DNA of 64,000 bases from Marinifilaceae bacterium. Its GTDB lineage: Bacteria > Bacteroidota > Bacteroidia > Bacteroidales > Marinifilaceae. The stretch covers positions 62,001 through 126,000 of the forward strand of contig JAFGYE010000107.1 of the NCBI GenBank assembly GCA_016936255.1. Direction: 5' to 3'. The notes below the pieces were generated by a model, which worked only from the letters and a program-made list of their open reading frames with translations, had not been told where the DNA came from and made no database searches. A program made the position numbers and the translations under genes. This document shows positions 34,111-43,409 of this stretch, piece after piece (within the stretch, counting starts at the first letter, position 1; every line of letters begins with the position of its first letter).

Positions 34111-34413
34111 TGTTGATAAAATTTTATTTCGTTTAAAGAATTTTATTGTCATTCGGATGAAAGTCTTATGTTTCGTCAGTTTCCGAATATGAGAGTTCAA
34201 GGTACGCTTTTCTTTATAATTTCAAAATAGCTCAAGTTACACTTGCCATTTGCATTACAAACTATTTTTTCATGCAAACATGTAACTTGTTGTAAGTAAG
34301 TAAATCTCTTTTTTGTCTTGTGACATTTATCTTTAATAAGGCAGATAAATGTCTGTTTTGATTGCGTAAACTCTTCAAGATTTTACAGTCAGATTCTGTA
34401 AGAAATTAGAATA

Positions 34414-34454
34414 TACAAAAAACGCCGTTTCGATTTGAAACGGCGTTTTTTGTA
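34414..34454. terminator. Perfect 18-bp bidirectional terminator hairpin after alaS
   Basis: TACAAAAAACGCCGTTTC (34414-34431) pairs perfectly with 34437-34454 around a 5-base loop; T-runs are present on both strands. It lies 18 bases past the alaS stop and can also end plus-strand transcription. Confidence 0.9.
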
Positions 34455-34471
34455 TGCTTGTAGCTAAAATA

Positions 34472-37105
34472 TTATCCTTCAATTTTATGAAGAACCATTT
34501 TTTTGGCAACTTCAATTGCTTTTTCCAGTCCCTGAGGATCTTTACCGCCAGCTGAAGCAAAGAATGGTTGTCCGCCACCGCCGCCTTTTATTTCTTTGGC
34601 AGCTTCACGAATAATAGCTCCGGCATTCAAATCGTATTCTTTTACCAGATTGTCCGAGAACATGATGGTAATGTTTGCTTTTCCATCCAAATCGGCACCC
34701 GAAATAAACACAAGATTATCAACTTCTCCTTTTAGTTGAAATGCAATATCTTTAATGTCACCCGCGCTGGCAACAGCAATTGATTCGGCAATAATATTAA
34801 CATCATTCGTTACCGAGATATTTCCTTTCAAATCATTCTTAACGATTTTCAAACGATCTTTTACGAACCCATCCAAATCCTTTTTCAAACCTGAATTCTC
34901 ATTCATCAAATCAGTAATGTTCTTAATCAGATTCTGATTTGATTTAAAAATGCGTTCAATTTCTTTTAGGGTATTTAACTTATCATTGATGAATTGTTCA
35001 GCCTTTACAGCTGTAATTGCTTCAATTCTTCTAACACCGGCAGCAATCGCACTTTCCGATGTAATTTTGAAATATCCAATTTGACCAGTAGCTTTCACAT
35101 GTGTTCCTCCACAAAGTTCTACTGAATCATTAAATTTAATAACACGAACCAAATCACCGTATTTTTCACCAAATAAAGCCATTGCTCCAAGGTTTACGGC
35201 TTCAGCCATGGGGATGTTGTTCTTTATTTCGATTGAAATATTCTCACGGATTTTAACATTCACGATTTCTTCTACTTTAGCAATTTCTTCCTCGGTAAGT
35301 TTCTGAAAATGCGAGAAGTCGAAACGCAAATGATCAGCATTAACAAGAGATCCTTTTTGTTCTACATGCTCTCCCAATACTTCACGAAGTGCGAGGTGCA
35401 TTAGGTGAGTTGCTGTATGGTTATTTGCAATTAGAGTTCTGTTGCTCTCGCTAACTACAGCCTTAAATACAACAGTCGGATCTTTCGGTAATTCTTTTGC
35501 AAAATGAACAATTAATCCATGTTCCTTTTTTGTATCAATGATAGATATTTTTTCTCCATTTGCTTCAATGTAGCCGGTATCTCCAACTTGTCCGCCACTT
35601 TCACCATAAAAAGGAGTAATATTGAAAACCATTTGATATTGGTCTTTATCTTTTGAAGAAATTTTACGGTAACGGGTAATTCTTACATCAGTAGTCAGGT
35701 AATCGTAACCAATAAATTCTTCTACATCATCTTTTAAAATCTCAACCCAATCGCCTGTATCAACAGCAGTTGCAGAACGTGAACGATTCTTCTGGGCTTC
35801 CATTTCTTCATTAAATTCCCTGCGGTTCGCAACCAAATCATTTTCTTTCAAAATCAATTCAGTTAAATCCAAAGGAAAACCATAGGTGTCGTACAATTCA
35901 AAAGCCACCTTACCTGATACAACTTTGTAGTTTTCTGATTTTGTTTTATAAATAATCTGATCCAAAAGGCGAATTCCGTTTTCAAGAGTTCGTAAAAAAG
36001 AGTTTTCCTCTTCCATTACTACCTTTTCGATTAAGTTCTGTTGCTTAATTAGTTCCGGGAAATGTTTTCCCATTACTTCAATTAGTACCGGAATTAAACG
36101 ATACATAAATGGCTCCTTGAATTCAAGAAAAGTATATCCGTAACGAACAGCTCTTCTCAAAATTCTTCGGATTACATATCCTGCTTTGTTATTCGATGGT
36201 AATTGTCCGTCGGTAATTGCAAAAGCGATGGTTCTGATGTGGTCGGCAATTACTCTTAATGCAATATCAATTTCCTCATTTTTGCCATATTCCTTGGCGC
36301 TCATTTTCGCGATAGTCTGAATAATTGGCTGGAATACATCAGTATCGTAATTTGATGTTTTTCCCTGCATAGCCATGCACAAACGCTCAAAACCCATTCC
36401 TGTATCAACATGCTGATGAGGCAAAGCTTCCAGTGAGCTATCCGCTTTGCGATTGTATTGCATGAATACAAGATTCCAAATTTCAATTACCTGCGGGTGA
36501 TCTTTATTTACCAAATCACGACCGGCAACCAGTTTGCGTTCTTCATCACTGCGTAAATCGATATGAATTTCAGAACAAGGACCACATGGCCCTGTATCTC
36601 CCATTTCCCAGAAATTGTCTTTTTTATTTCCGTTTATAATTTGTTCGGCAGGAAGAAATTTAGCCCATAATTCAGCAGCTTCATCATCACGGCCTAATTT
36701 ATCATCATCACTTCCTTCAAAAACAGAAGCGTACAATCTATCTTGTGGCAGTTTGAATACATCAGTTAGAAGTTCCCATGCCCAATTGATGGCATCTTCT
36801 TTGAAGTAATCACCAAATGACCAGTTGCCCAACATTTCAAACATGGTATGATGGTAGGTGTCGTGACCAACTTCTTCTAGATCATTGTGTTTCCCCGAAA
36901 CTCGCAGGCACTTTTGAGAGTTGGCAATTCGTTTGTATTTAATTGGTGCGTTACCTAAAAAAAGATCTTTAAATTGATTCATTCCTGCATTGGTAAACAT
37001 CAAAGTTGGATCATCTTTAATAACCATTGGTGCCGAAGAAACAGTCTTATGTTGTTTTGAGGCAAAGAAATCCAAAAATGCCTGTCTGATTTCGTTAGAA
37101 TTCAT
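34472..37105 (-). CDS. alaS: Alanine--tRNA ligase
   Basis: 877 residues, the normal length. The class II aminoacylation domain starts at the N-terminus with [29 protein letters not shown] and [13 protein letters not shown]. The editing domain (from about residue 550) has the HTATHLMH zinc-site motif and [10 protein letters not shown]. The C-terminal part holds the coiled oligomerisation region and the DHHA1-type [14 protein letters not shown] segment. It charges tRNA-Ala. A perfect -7 box TAACTTTG lies upstream at 37150-37157 on the minus strand. Confidence 0.98.
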   Translation of the reverse strand: MNSNEIRQAFLDFFASKQHKTVSSAPMVIKDDPTLMFTNAGMNQFKDLFLGNAPIKYKRIANSQKCLRVSGKHNDLEEVGHDTYHHTMFEMLGNWSFGDYFKEDAINWAWELLTDVFKLPQDRLYASVFEGSDDDKLGRDDEAAELWAKFLPAEQIINGNKKDNFWEMGDTGPCGPCSEIHIDLRSDEERKLVAGRDLVNKDHPQVIEIWNLVFMQYNRKADSSLEALPHQHVDTGMGFERLCMAMQGKTSNYDTDVFQPIIQTIAKMSAKEYGKNEEIDIALRVIADHIRTIAFAITDGQLPSNNKAGYVIRRILRRAVRYGYTFLEFKEPFMYRLIPVLIEVMGKHFPELIKQQNLIEKVVMEEENSFLRTLENGIRLLDQIIYKTKSENYKVVSGKVAFELYDTYGFPLDLTELILKENDLVANRREFNEEMEAQKNRSRSATAVDTGDWVEILKDDVEEFIGYDYLTTDVRITRYRKISSKDKDQYQMVFNITPFYGESGGQVGDTGYIEANGEKISIIDTKKEHGLIVHFAKELPKDPTVVFKAVVSESNRTLIANNHTATHLMHLALREVLGEHVEQKGSLVNADHLRFDFSHFQKLTEEEIAKVEEIVNVKIRENISIEIKNNIPMAEAVNLGAMALFGEKYGDLVRVIKFNDSVELCGGTHVKATGQIGYFKITSESAIAAGVRRIEAITAVKAEQFINDKLNTLKEIERIFKSNQNLIKNITDLMNENSGLKKDLDGFVKDRLKIVKNDLKGNISVTNDVNIIAESIAVASAGDIKDIAFQLKGEVDNLVFISGADLDGKANITIMFSDNLVKEYDLNAGAIIREAAKEIKGGGGGQPFFASAGGKDPQGLEKAIEVAKKMVLHKIEG

Positions 37106-37146
37106 GTGCTATTATGTTTTATATCAATCTGATTTATGTACTTAGC

Positions 37147-37176
37147 TTGCAAAGTTAGATTATTTCCTTAATTTTG
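37147..37176. promoter_or_regulatory. Overlapping divergent promoters for alaS and the M23 peptidase gene
   Basis: Plus strand: TTG (37147-37149), 19 bases, TAATTTTG (37169-37176), start near 37183, for the peptidase gene. Minus strand: exact -7 box TAACTTTG at 37157-37150, start near 37144, for alaS. The two share DNA, so polymerase bound for one would block the other. Confidence 0.6.
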
Positions 37177-37235
37177 TTAGCTATGGAGGAAAAAAGTTTG
37201 GGCTTTTTTCTGTAAAATAAATCTAAAATTATTAC

Positions 37236-38204
37236 ATGGCGAAGACTAAGTATCAGTTTAACCCAGAGTCTATTAGTTACGAAAAAGTAGAGGCCAATTT
37301 TAAGACGAAAATAATTAACGTTCTTAAGCACATGGCTTCAAGTTCAGTCCTTGCCATTGTAATGGTTGTGGTATTGTTCTATTTTTTCGGATCCCCAAAA
37401 GAGAGATCTCTCATTCGTGAAAATCAGCAATTAGTTGCACAATACACTCGTCTTAATTCTGAATTGGTAAAACTTCAAAACGTTTTAACGGATCTGGAGC
37501 AACGGGATGATAATATTTATCGTGTAATTTTTGAGGCTGAACCGATTCATTCAAATATTCGAAAAGCCGGGTATGGAGGTGTAAACCGGTACAGTAATTT
37601 GGAGAATCTGGAAAATTCAGAATTGGTTATTTCTACCAATAAAAAGATCGATCGTATTGCCAAATCGATGTATGTTCAGACCAAATCTTACGATGACGTT
37701 GAAGTAATGGTAAAGAACAAGTTTAAAATGCTTGCATCTATTCCTGCTATTATGCCTATTGCCATAAAAGATTTTGGAAGAATTTCATCAGGTTACGGAT
37801 GGAGGATTCATCCAATTTATAAAACCCGTAAATTCCATGATGGAATGGATTTTAATGGAACCATTGGAACGCCAATATATGCAACTGGTGATGGTGTGGT
37901 TGTATATAAGAACACGGAAAGGGGATATGGAAAGAAGGTTGTTATTGACCATGGCTTTGGATATAAAACGGTATATGCTCATCTTGACGGGTATAATGTT
38001 AAAAAGGGGCAAAAAGTAAGACGTGGTGAAGTTATTGCCTTCCTTGGGAATACTGGTTCATCAACAGGACCCCACATCCATTATGAAGTAAGGAAGAATA
38101 ATAAGACGATAGATCCGATCAACTATTATTTTAATGATTTAACAGCCGATGAGTATGATAGTATGGTTGCTTACGCGGCCAACACTGGTCAAACAATGGA
38201 TTAG
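37236..38204 (+). CDS. M23 family metallopeptidase
   Basis: 322 residues. One membrane helix (about 32-52) anchors the protein, followed by a coiled coil (about 60-95: LIRENQQLVAQYTRLNSELV) and the LytM/M23 peptidase domain in the C-terminal 140 residues. The zinc ligands are H and D of KFHDGMDF and the last His of GPHIHYEV. The N-terminus MAKTKYQFNPESISYEKVE is cytoplasmic. With all metal ligands present it should be an active endopeptidase that cuts peptidoglycan peptide bridges during growth. The following MerR-like gene is 150 bases away on the same strand. Confidence 0.93.
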   Translation: MAKTKYQFNPESISYEKVEANFKTKIINVLKHMASSSVLAIVMVVVLFYFFGSPKERSLIRENQQLVAQYTRLNSELVKLQNVLTDLEQRDDNIYRVIFEAEPIHSNIRKAGYGGVNRYSNLENLENSELVISTNKKIDRIAKSMYVQTKSYDDVEVMVKNKFKMLASIPAIMPIAIKDFGRISSGYGWRIHPIYKTRKFHDGMDFNGTIGTPIYATGDGVVVYKNTERGYGKKVVIDHGFGYKTVYAHLDGYNVKKGQKVRRGEVIAFLGNTGSSTGPHIHYEVRKNNKTIDPINYYFNDLTADEYDSMVAYAANTGQTMD

Positions 38205-38354
38205 TTCTATCGAAAGAAAATAGAAACGCATAAAAAAGTGGCACGGGAAATATTATTTCGTGCCATTTTATTTGTTACTTTAGATAATAAATTGTCCCAA
38301 TCGGTTCATTTCTATACAATTTATTTGGCTTGTGAAATTTAAATCGTAACATCG

Positions 38355-38690
38355 GTGCCTTACAAAGAAAAAAAAATCGAAAAACTATATTATGCCATTG
38401 GTGAAGTAGCTGATATGTTTCAGGTAAATACCTCTTTGATTCGATTTTGGGAAAAGGAATTTGATATTATAAAACCTAAAAAGAATAAGAAGGGAAATCG
38501 GTTTTTTACACGTGTGGATATTGAAAATTTTCATTTGATATTTCATTTAGTAAAAGAAAGAGGGATGACTCTTAAAGGAGCTCAGCTTAAGTTGAAAGAA
38601 AATAAGGAAGATACTGAGAATAATTTCGCTGTTGTTACCCGTTTACAGGAAATTAAAGGTCTTCTTCTTGAGATTAAGGACGAATTGTAA
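38355..38690 (+). CDS. MerR-family DNA-binding protein
   Basis: 111 residues from GTG 38355. The N-terminus PYKEKKIEKLYYAIGEVADMF leads into a winged helix-turn-helix (IGEVADMFQVNTSLIRFWEKEF) of the MerR type; a helical tail EIKGLLLEIKDEL follows. There is no effector-binding domain. Such short MerR proteins with this N-terminus are conserved across Bacteroidota, usually between an M23 peptidase and a Nif3 gene, and have no known regulon to my knowledge. Confidence 0.88.
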   Translation: MPYKEKKIEKLYYAIGEVADMFQVNTSLIRFWEKEFDIIKPKKNKKGNRFFTRVDIENFHLIFHLVKERGMTLKGAQLKLKENKEDTENNFAVVTRLQEIKGLLLEIKDEL

Positions 38691-38709
38691 TTAGTAAATT
38701 TCATTAGAA

Positions 38710-39804
38710 TTGAAAGTAAGAGATATTGTTTCATCTATCGAGGAGATGGCTCCTTTGACTTATCAGGAATCGTATGATAATTCAGGCTTGCTGGTTGGTA
38801 GTTATGATTCAGATGTTACCGGTGTTCTTATTTGTTTGGATGTTGTAGAAAGTGTAGTTGAAGAGGCTATTAGGAAAGGAGTAAATTTAATTATTGCTCA
38901 TCATCCTATCGTTTTTAAAGGGTTAAAACGCTTTAATGGGAGTAATTATGTCGAAAGAACAGTAATTCTTGCCATTCAAAATAATATTTCTATTTATGCT
39001 GCCCATACCAATTTGGATTCGGTGAAAGGTGGTGTCAGCGATCGAATTTGCGATTTAATCGGACTTCAAAACAGGAGGATTTTATCTCCGGTAAACGAAG
39101 ATCTTTTTAAGCTGGTAACATTTGTACCAAATAAGTTTGCTCAAAAAATTAGAGATGCTTTGTTCGAAGCGGGAGCCGGAAGCATAGGCAATTATGATTC
39201 TTGCAGTTACACTGTTGAAGGAACAGGTAGCTTTAGAGGCGGTGAGAATACAGATCCGTTTGTGGGTGAAAAAGGGAAAGTGCATTTAGAACCTGAAGCT
39301 CGTATCGAAACTATTTTCCCAAAACATTTAAAGGGGAAAATATGTTCGGCACTTCTAAAAAATCATCCTTACGAAGAAGTTGCTTTTGATATTTATCAAC
39401 TCGAAAATGATAACAAGCAGGTAGGATTGGGCATGATTGGAGAACTTGCAGTACCCGAAGAACCACTTTTCTTCTTAAGTAGGATAAAGGAAATATTCGG
39501 ATCGGCATGCGTAAAACACACCCAGATTAGTAAGAGAAAAATTAAAACCGTTGCAGTATGTGGTGGGAGTGGAAGCTCATTGTTACATAAGGCTATCAAC
39601 CAAAAAGCGGATGTTTTTGTGTCAGGAGATTTTAAATATCATGAGTTTTTTGATGCCGAAGGCAGAATAATAATTGCCGATATAGGACATTACGAAAGTG
39701 AACAATTTACAAGAGATATTTTTTATGAGATTGTTACAAAAAAATTCCCTAACTTTGCGGTTTATATTTCAGAGATAAATTCGAATCCAATAAATTATTT
39801 GTAA
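38710..39804 (+). CDS. Nif3-like dinuclear metal centre protein
   Basis: 364 residues from TTG 38710, the start that gives the usual family beginning (KVRDIVSSIEEMAPLTYQES). Metal ligands are the HHP of LIIAHHPIVFKG, D of HTNLDSVKGG, and the C-terminal H of ADIGHYESEQFT with its E. A central insert of about 120 residues (around 125-240) is the CutA-like domain of the longer Nif3 subfamily. These were annotated as GTP cyclohydrolase I type 2 homologues, but the activity is not secure. It is followed after 5 bases by the zinc-ribbon gene. Confidence 0.9.
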   Translation: MKVRDIVSSIEEMAPLTYQESYDNSGLLVGSYDSDVTGVLICLDVVESVVEEAIRKGVNLIIAHHPIVFKGLKRFNGSNYVERTVILAIQNNISIYAAHTNLDSVKGGVSDRICDLIGLQNRRILSPVNEDLFKLVTFVPNKFAQKIRDALFEAGAGSIGNYDSCSYTVEGTGSFRGGENTDPFVGEKGKVHLEPEARIETIFPKHLKGKICSALLKNHPYEEVAFDIYQLENDNKQVGLGMIGELAVPEEPLFFLSRIKEIFGSACVKHTQISKRKIKTVAVCGGSGSSLLHKAINQKADVFVSGDFKYHEFFDAEGRIIIADIGHYESEQFTRDIFYEIVTKKFPNFAVYISEINSNPINYL

Positions 39805-39809
39805 AACAT

Positions 39810-40646
39810 ATGACTACACAAGATCCAAAGGCTTCAGATTTTAAGGATATTTCAGTAGAAGATAAATTGCGCACAATGTACGAAATGCAATGTGTTGATT
39901 CTGAAGTAGACCAGATTAGAACGCTAAGGGGAGAGCTTCCGTTAGAAGTTCAGGATTTGGAAGATGAAATCGCAGGTCTTGATACTAGGATTGCCAACCT
40001 AAATAATGAGGTAAAAGATTTAGTTGAAACTGTTGCGAAGAAAAAACAAGAAATTAAAGAAGCAGGATTACTTATTAAAAAGTATGAAGCTCAACAAATG
40101 AATGTTCGTAACAATCGTGAATTTGATTCTATTTCAAAAGAAATTGAATTTCAAAATTTAGAAATTGAATTGTGCGAAAAGAGAATTAAAGAATTTACTT
40201 CGGAAATTGCGGCTAAAAAAGCTGTAATTGAAAACTCAGATAAAGTTTTTGCTGAGAAGAAAGCTGATTTAGAAGGCAAAAAAAGTGAGCTTGATGCAAT
40301 TGTATCAGAAACTCAAATTGAAGAAGAAAAATTGGTTGCTTCTTCTGCTTTGTATCGAAAAAAAATAGAGCCAAGATTGCTTACAGCTTATGCACGAATT
40401 CGTTCAAATGCAAGAAATGGTCTTGCTGTTGTAACTGTTGAACGTGATGCATGTGGTGGTTGTTTTAATAAGATTCCACCTCAGCGTCAAATGGATATCC
40501 GTTCTCGTAAAAAGATTATCGTTTGTGAATATTGCGGACGTATTTTGGTAGATCGTTTTATTGTTGATTATGACAATAGCATGGAGGAAGCAGAGAAAGC
40601 AGAACAAGCTGAAAAGCCAAAAAGAAGAACTCGTAAAAAAGAATAG
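39810..40646 (+). CDS. Coiled-coil C4 zinc-ribbon protein
   Basis: 278 residues. A long coiled coil from about residue 40 to 180 (VQDLEDEIAGLDTRIANLNNEV and following heptads) is followed by a zinc ribbon with CGGCFNKIPP and CEYCGRILV. The tail is Lys/Glu-rich. This is the FlgN/CdsZ-like C4-type family that is linked with Nif3 genes; in Chlamydia a relative (CT398) has been reported to bind secretion and sigma-54 components. A role in this organism is unknown. It is translationally close to the Nif3 gene and ended by a strong terminator. Confidence 0.9.
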   Translation: MTTQDPKASDFKDISVEDKLRTMYEMQCVDSEVDQIRTLRGELPLEVQDLEDEIAGLDTRIANLNNEVKDLVETVAKKKQEIKEAGLLIKKYEAQQMNVRNNREFDSISKEIEFQNLEIELCEKRIKEFTSEIAAKKAVIENSDKVFAEKKADLEGKKSELDAIVSETQIEEEKLVASSALYRKKIEPRLLTAYARIRSNARNGLAVVTVERDACGGCFNKIPPQRQMDIRSRKKIIVCEYCGRILVDRFIVDYDNSMEEAEKAEQAEKPKRRTRKKE

Positions 40647-40667
40647 TACAATTCTTAATATCATAAC

Positions 40668-40702
40668 AAAAGCTGTTTCATTTTTTTGAAACAGCTTTTT
40701 TT
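40668..40702 (+). terminator. Intrinsic terminator after the zinc-ribbon gene
   Basis: A 13-bp perfect stem AAAAGCTGTTTCA (40668-40680)/TGAAACAGCTTTT (40687-40699), a 6-T loop and T tail. Confidence 0.9.
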
Positions 40703-40770
40703 GATGTGAATATTTTTGTTGAAGTTGTACGAATTGTCTGCATCCTAAGAAATCTTCCCCGTGTTTTTAT

Positions 40771-40778
40771 TAATTTTG
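40771..40778 (+). promoter_or_regulatory. -7 promoter box for the thioredoxin-like gene
   Basis: TAATTTTG is an exact match to TAnnTTTG, 28 bases before the ATG. No TTG -33 at standard spacing. Confidence 0.4.
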
Positions 40779-40806
40779 GTATCTATCTTAAAACGGAACT
40801 TGCGTT

Positions 40807-41130
40807 ATGAACTTATCACTGACTGAATTGGAAACGCTAAAACAGAAAAAGGAATCATTTTACATTTACTTTTCGGCGCCTTTTTGTGGAGTATGCGAGG
40901 TATTATCACCTAAACTTAAATGCATGATGCAGGAACAGTTTCCAAAATTGAAAGCTTTTCATGTTGATAATTTACAACAACCTGAGATTGCAGCACAATT
41001 AGGCTTATACACCAATCCTAGTTTATTGGTGTATCTGGATGGAAAAGAAGTTTTACGTCGAAGTCGATCAATAGGAGTATCTCAAGTTGAAGAGGAGATC
41101 AGACGTCCTTATCTGCTCCTTTTTAATTAG
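40807..41130 (+). CDS. Thioredoxin-like protein
   Basis: 107 residues, one thioredoxin fold with active site FSAPFCGVCEVL (CGVC) near residue 25, VDNLQQPEIAAQLGLYTNPS carrying the cis-Pro loop (NP) and a C-terminal helix. The absence of a signal peptide makes it cytoplasmic. The CGVC active site and short length set it apart from housekeeping thioredoxin (CGPC). Its partner is unknown. It faces the convergent CoA-binding gene, with a weak hairpin between them. Confidence 0.85.
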   Translation: MNLSLTELETLKQKKESFYIYFSAPFCGVCEVLSPKLKCMMQEQFPKLKAFHVDNLQQPEIAAQLGLYTNPSLLVYLDGKEVLRRSRSIGVSQVEEEIRRPYLLLFN

Positions 41131-41155
41131 AGACGCCAAAGTATAGCGTCTCTTT
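41129..41155. terminator. Hairpin between convergent genes
   Basis: AGAGACGC (41129-41136)/GCGTCTCT (41146-41153) with a short T-run, overlapping the thioredoxin-like stop codon. Confidence 0.5.
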
Positions 41156-41170
41156 ACATCAATTATTCGG

Positions 41171-41530
41171 TTAATAAACTCCAGTGCGAAGCATTACCAG
41201 AGGACAGGCTTCTTCTGTTTCTATGCCTAAGGCATTTGCTTTGCGGTAAAATTCCGGATTTTCTGTTCCCGGAGGGAATAGAATTCTTTCAGGTTTTAAA
41301 CCTATTATGTAATCGTAATAAGTTTCTTGATTTTTTGGAGAAAGATAAACAGCAACCGTTTCAACTTTTTTTTCATACGGACGACCTACATTAATTTCAA
41401 CGTCGGCAATTTTGCCTTCTTTGTTTCCAACAGCAATGGTCTCGATATCATGCTCACGCAGCAAACGCACACATTGATTTGAATATCTTTCCTCGTTTAA
41501 GCTGGCACCAATAACAACTGTTTTTCTCAT
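41171..41530 (-). CDS. CoA-binding domain protein
   Basis: 119 residues forming a Rossmann-like CoA-binding domain. KTVVIGASLNEERYSNQCVRLLREH is the nucleotide-binding first motif; AVGNKEGKIADVEI and LFPPGTENPEFYRKA follow. The stand-alone CoA_binding_2 proteins have no established enzymatic function. It is not linked to an acyl-CoA synthetase. The gene is followed on the minus strand by the thioredoxin-like gene in convergence. Confidence 0.87.
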   Translation of the reverse strand: MRKTVVIGASLNEERYSNQCVRLLREHDIETIAVGNKEGKIADVEINVGRPYEKKVETVAVYLSPKNQETYYDYIIGLKPERILFPPGTENPEFYRKANALGIETEEACPLVMLRTGVY

Positions 41531-41634
41531 TGTGGAGTAGTTTAAGTATTTATATATCTATATACAACAAATATAGTAAAATGGAGAAATTATCAAAGAG
41601 GAGTAAGCGATAAGATAGATTTTATTTTATGTGA

Positions 41635-41670
41635 AAAAACCTTCCTGAAATTATTTCATGGAAGGTTTTT
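41635..41670. terminator. Bidirectional terminator after ispF
   Basis: AAAAACCTTCC (41635-41645)/GGAAGGTTTTT (41660-41670) with an inner TGAAA/TTTCA pair; T-runs on both strands. It follows the ispF stop by 26 bases. Confidence 0.85.
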
Positions 41671-41695
41671 AACTAATTAAAACTACTGAGTATAC

Positions 41696-42172
41696 CTATT
41701 TTTGGATTAAAACTGTGGCATAAGCGGCAATGCCGTCTTCAGTACCGATAAAACCCAATTTTTCTGTTGTTGTTGCTTTTATTGCTAAATCTTCCAAATC
41801 AATCTCCATTACATCCGAAAGTACTTTTTGCATTTCAGGAATGATGGGTTTAATTTTGGGTTGTTGCAGTGCTATTGTTGCATCAATATTTCCAATTGAA
41901 AATCCCTTCTGGGCAATTAGCTTAACCGTTTTTTTCAAAAGTATTTTACTGTCAATGTTCTTAAAGTCACTGGATGTATCCGGAAAATGATATCCAATAT
42001 CACGCAGGTTGGCAGCACCAAGCAGAGCGTCACAAATAGCATGAATCAATACATCTCCATCCGAATGGGCAACGCACCCCTTACTATGAGTTAATTTTAT
42101 TCCCCCCAGCCAAAATTCTTCTCCTTCGGCTAATTGATGAACGTCGTACCCAAATCCTACTCTAATTTTCAT
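41696..42172 (-). CDS. ispF: 2-C-methyl-D-erythritol 2,4-cyclodiphosphate synthase
   Basis: 158 residues, the normal size. The zinc-site motif is GFGYDVHQLAEGE (D and H), followed by GGIKLTHSKGCVAHSDGDVLIHAICDALLGA and the cytidine-binding end ATTTEKLGFIGTEDGIAAYA. The enzyme forms MEcPP in the MEP isoprenoid pathway. It is the last gene of a unit with porV, only one base apart. Confidence 0.97.
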   Translation of the reverse strand: MKIRVGFGYDVHQLAEGEEFWLGGIKLTHSKGCVAHSDGDVLIHAICDALLGAANLRDIGYHFPDTSSDFKNIDSKILLKKTVKLIAQKGFSIGNIDATIALQQPKIKPIIPEMQKVLSDVMEIDLEDLAIKATTTEKLGFIGTEDGIAAYATVLIQK

Positions 42173-43351
42173 TTATTTAATAATTTTATCAATATTAGCT
42201 GTAAGGGTAAAACGTAAAGTGTTTTTTAACGGATTATTTTGTGTTGAAGGAATCAAGTAAGAGAAGTCCAAATCAAACATGTTTAGTTTTACTCCCAATC
42301 CGGCAGTGAAATATTTTCTGTTTCCTTTTTCTTCGTGTTCGTAATAGTAACCTGTGCGCAATGCAAATTGTTTTTGATACCAATATTCAAGACCAAGCGA
42401 CCATGTAATTTCTTTAAATTCCTCACTCATTCCTCCTGGAGCATCAGAAAAAGATCCGAAAATGCCGCTCATGACCGATTTGTTGGATGATTGCCCGCCA
42501 ACTATAACAGTTCCGTTATCTTCACCATCTTGAAGAGAGCCATTAGCAGGAGTTGGAACTAATAATTTATTGAAATCGGCAGCAATAGTTAATGAATTGT
42601 AATTATCCAATTCAAATTTAAGAGCAGACCCAAATCTCAGGTTTGTAGGAATAAACTCCTTCTCATCGTCTGTTGTATAACTGATTTTTGAACCGATGTT
42701 TGAAATATTAAGCCCCCAAGACCAAAGTATTTCTTTTCGGTTTCTTTTAAATTCTTTTTGGTAGTAAACCGAAATATCCGTGGCGAAAGCATTGCCGGCT
42801 TGCGTTTCGACTCCTGCAACATATTGAGCTTGTGTAAGATCTGAACGGATGTATCTGAATGCAATAGCTCCTGATAAATTATCGGTTAATCTTCTTGAGT
42901 AGGCAATGTCAAAAGCCCATTCATTTGGGTTTCTTGAGACCGGTGTTGCCTGTTCGCTTTCCAAAAAGATGATTTCTCCTAAAGTAAAATATCGAAGAGA
43001 GGAAGCAATAACTTGATTTTTATCCAGACGATAGTATCCGGTTAAATAAGCAAGGCTCATATCATCAACTAAATCTCTTAACCAAGGAGTGTAAGATGCT
43101 GCAACTCCGTAGTTGCCTTCAATCTGGGCAAATTTGGCAGGATTCCAATGCATCGAGTTAGCATCAGGCGATGTAGCCACACCAACATCACCCATCGCAC
43201 CTGCACGGGAATCGGGAGTAATTGTTAAGAAGGGAACAGCTGTTGAAATGTAATTAGCTCCCGATGTTGAGGTTTGCGCCCAACTTGTTTCCATGTTTGA
43301 GAATAGCAAAATGGATAAAAGACTTGTGATTAGAGTTAGTCTGTAATTCAT
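42173..43351 (-). CDS. porV: T9SS outer membrane protein PorV
   Basis: 392 residues. The signal peptide runs to about residue 25; the mature N-terminus ISTAVPFLTITPDSRAGAMGD with ATSPDANSMHWNPAK is the PorV signature (FadL-like barrel). It ends in a strand with alternating hydrophobic residues. PorV binds T9SS substrates at the translocon and delivers them to the PorU sortase, encoded next upstream. A perfect -7 box TATATTTG at 43374-43381 (minus) lies in the porU-porV gap, so porV-ispF may also be transcribed separately. Confidence 0.95.
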   Translation of the reverse strand: MNYRLTLITSLLSILLFSNMETSWAQTSTSGANYISTAVPFLTITPDSRAGAMGDVGVATSPDANSMHWNPAKFAQIEGNYGVAASYTPWLRDLVDDMSLAYLTGYYRLDKNQVIASSLRYFTLGEIIFLESEQATPVSRNPNEWAFDIAYSRRLTDNLSGAIAFRYIRSDLTQAQYVAGVETQAGNAFATDISVYYQKEFKRNRKEILWSWGLNISNIGSKISYTTDDEKEFIPTNLRFGSALKFELDNYNSLTIAADFNKLLVPTPANGSLQDGEDNGTVIVGGQSSNKSVMSGIFGSFSDAPGGMSEEFKEITWSLGLEYWYQKQFALRTGYYYEHEEKGNRKYFTAGLGVKLNMFDLDFSYLIPSTQNNPLKNTLRFTLTANIDKIIK

Positions 43352-43373
43352 AATAATTTAATATAATGGTCTG

Positions 43374-43381
43374 CAAATATA
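43374..43381 (-). promoter_or_regulatory. -7 promoter box in the porU-porV gap
   Basis: TATATTTG on the minus strand, exact TAnnTTTG, about 23 bases before the porV ATG. No clear -33. Confidence 0.4.
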
Positions 43382-43409
43382 TTCAATAAACTGTTAAATC
43401 TGGTTTTTA

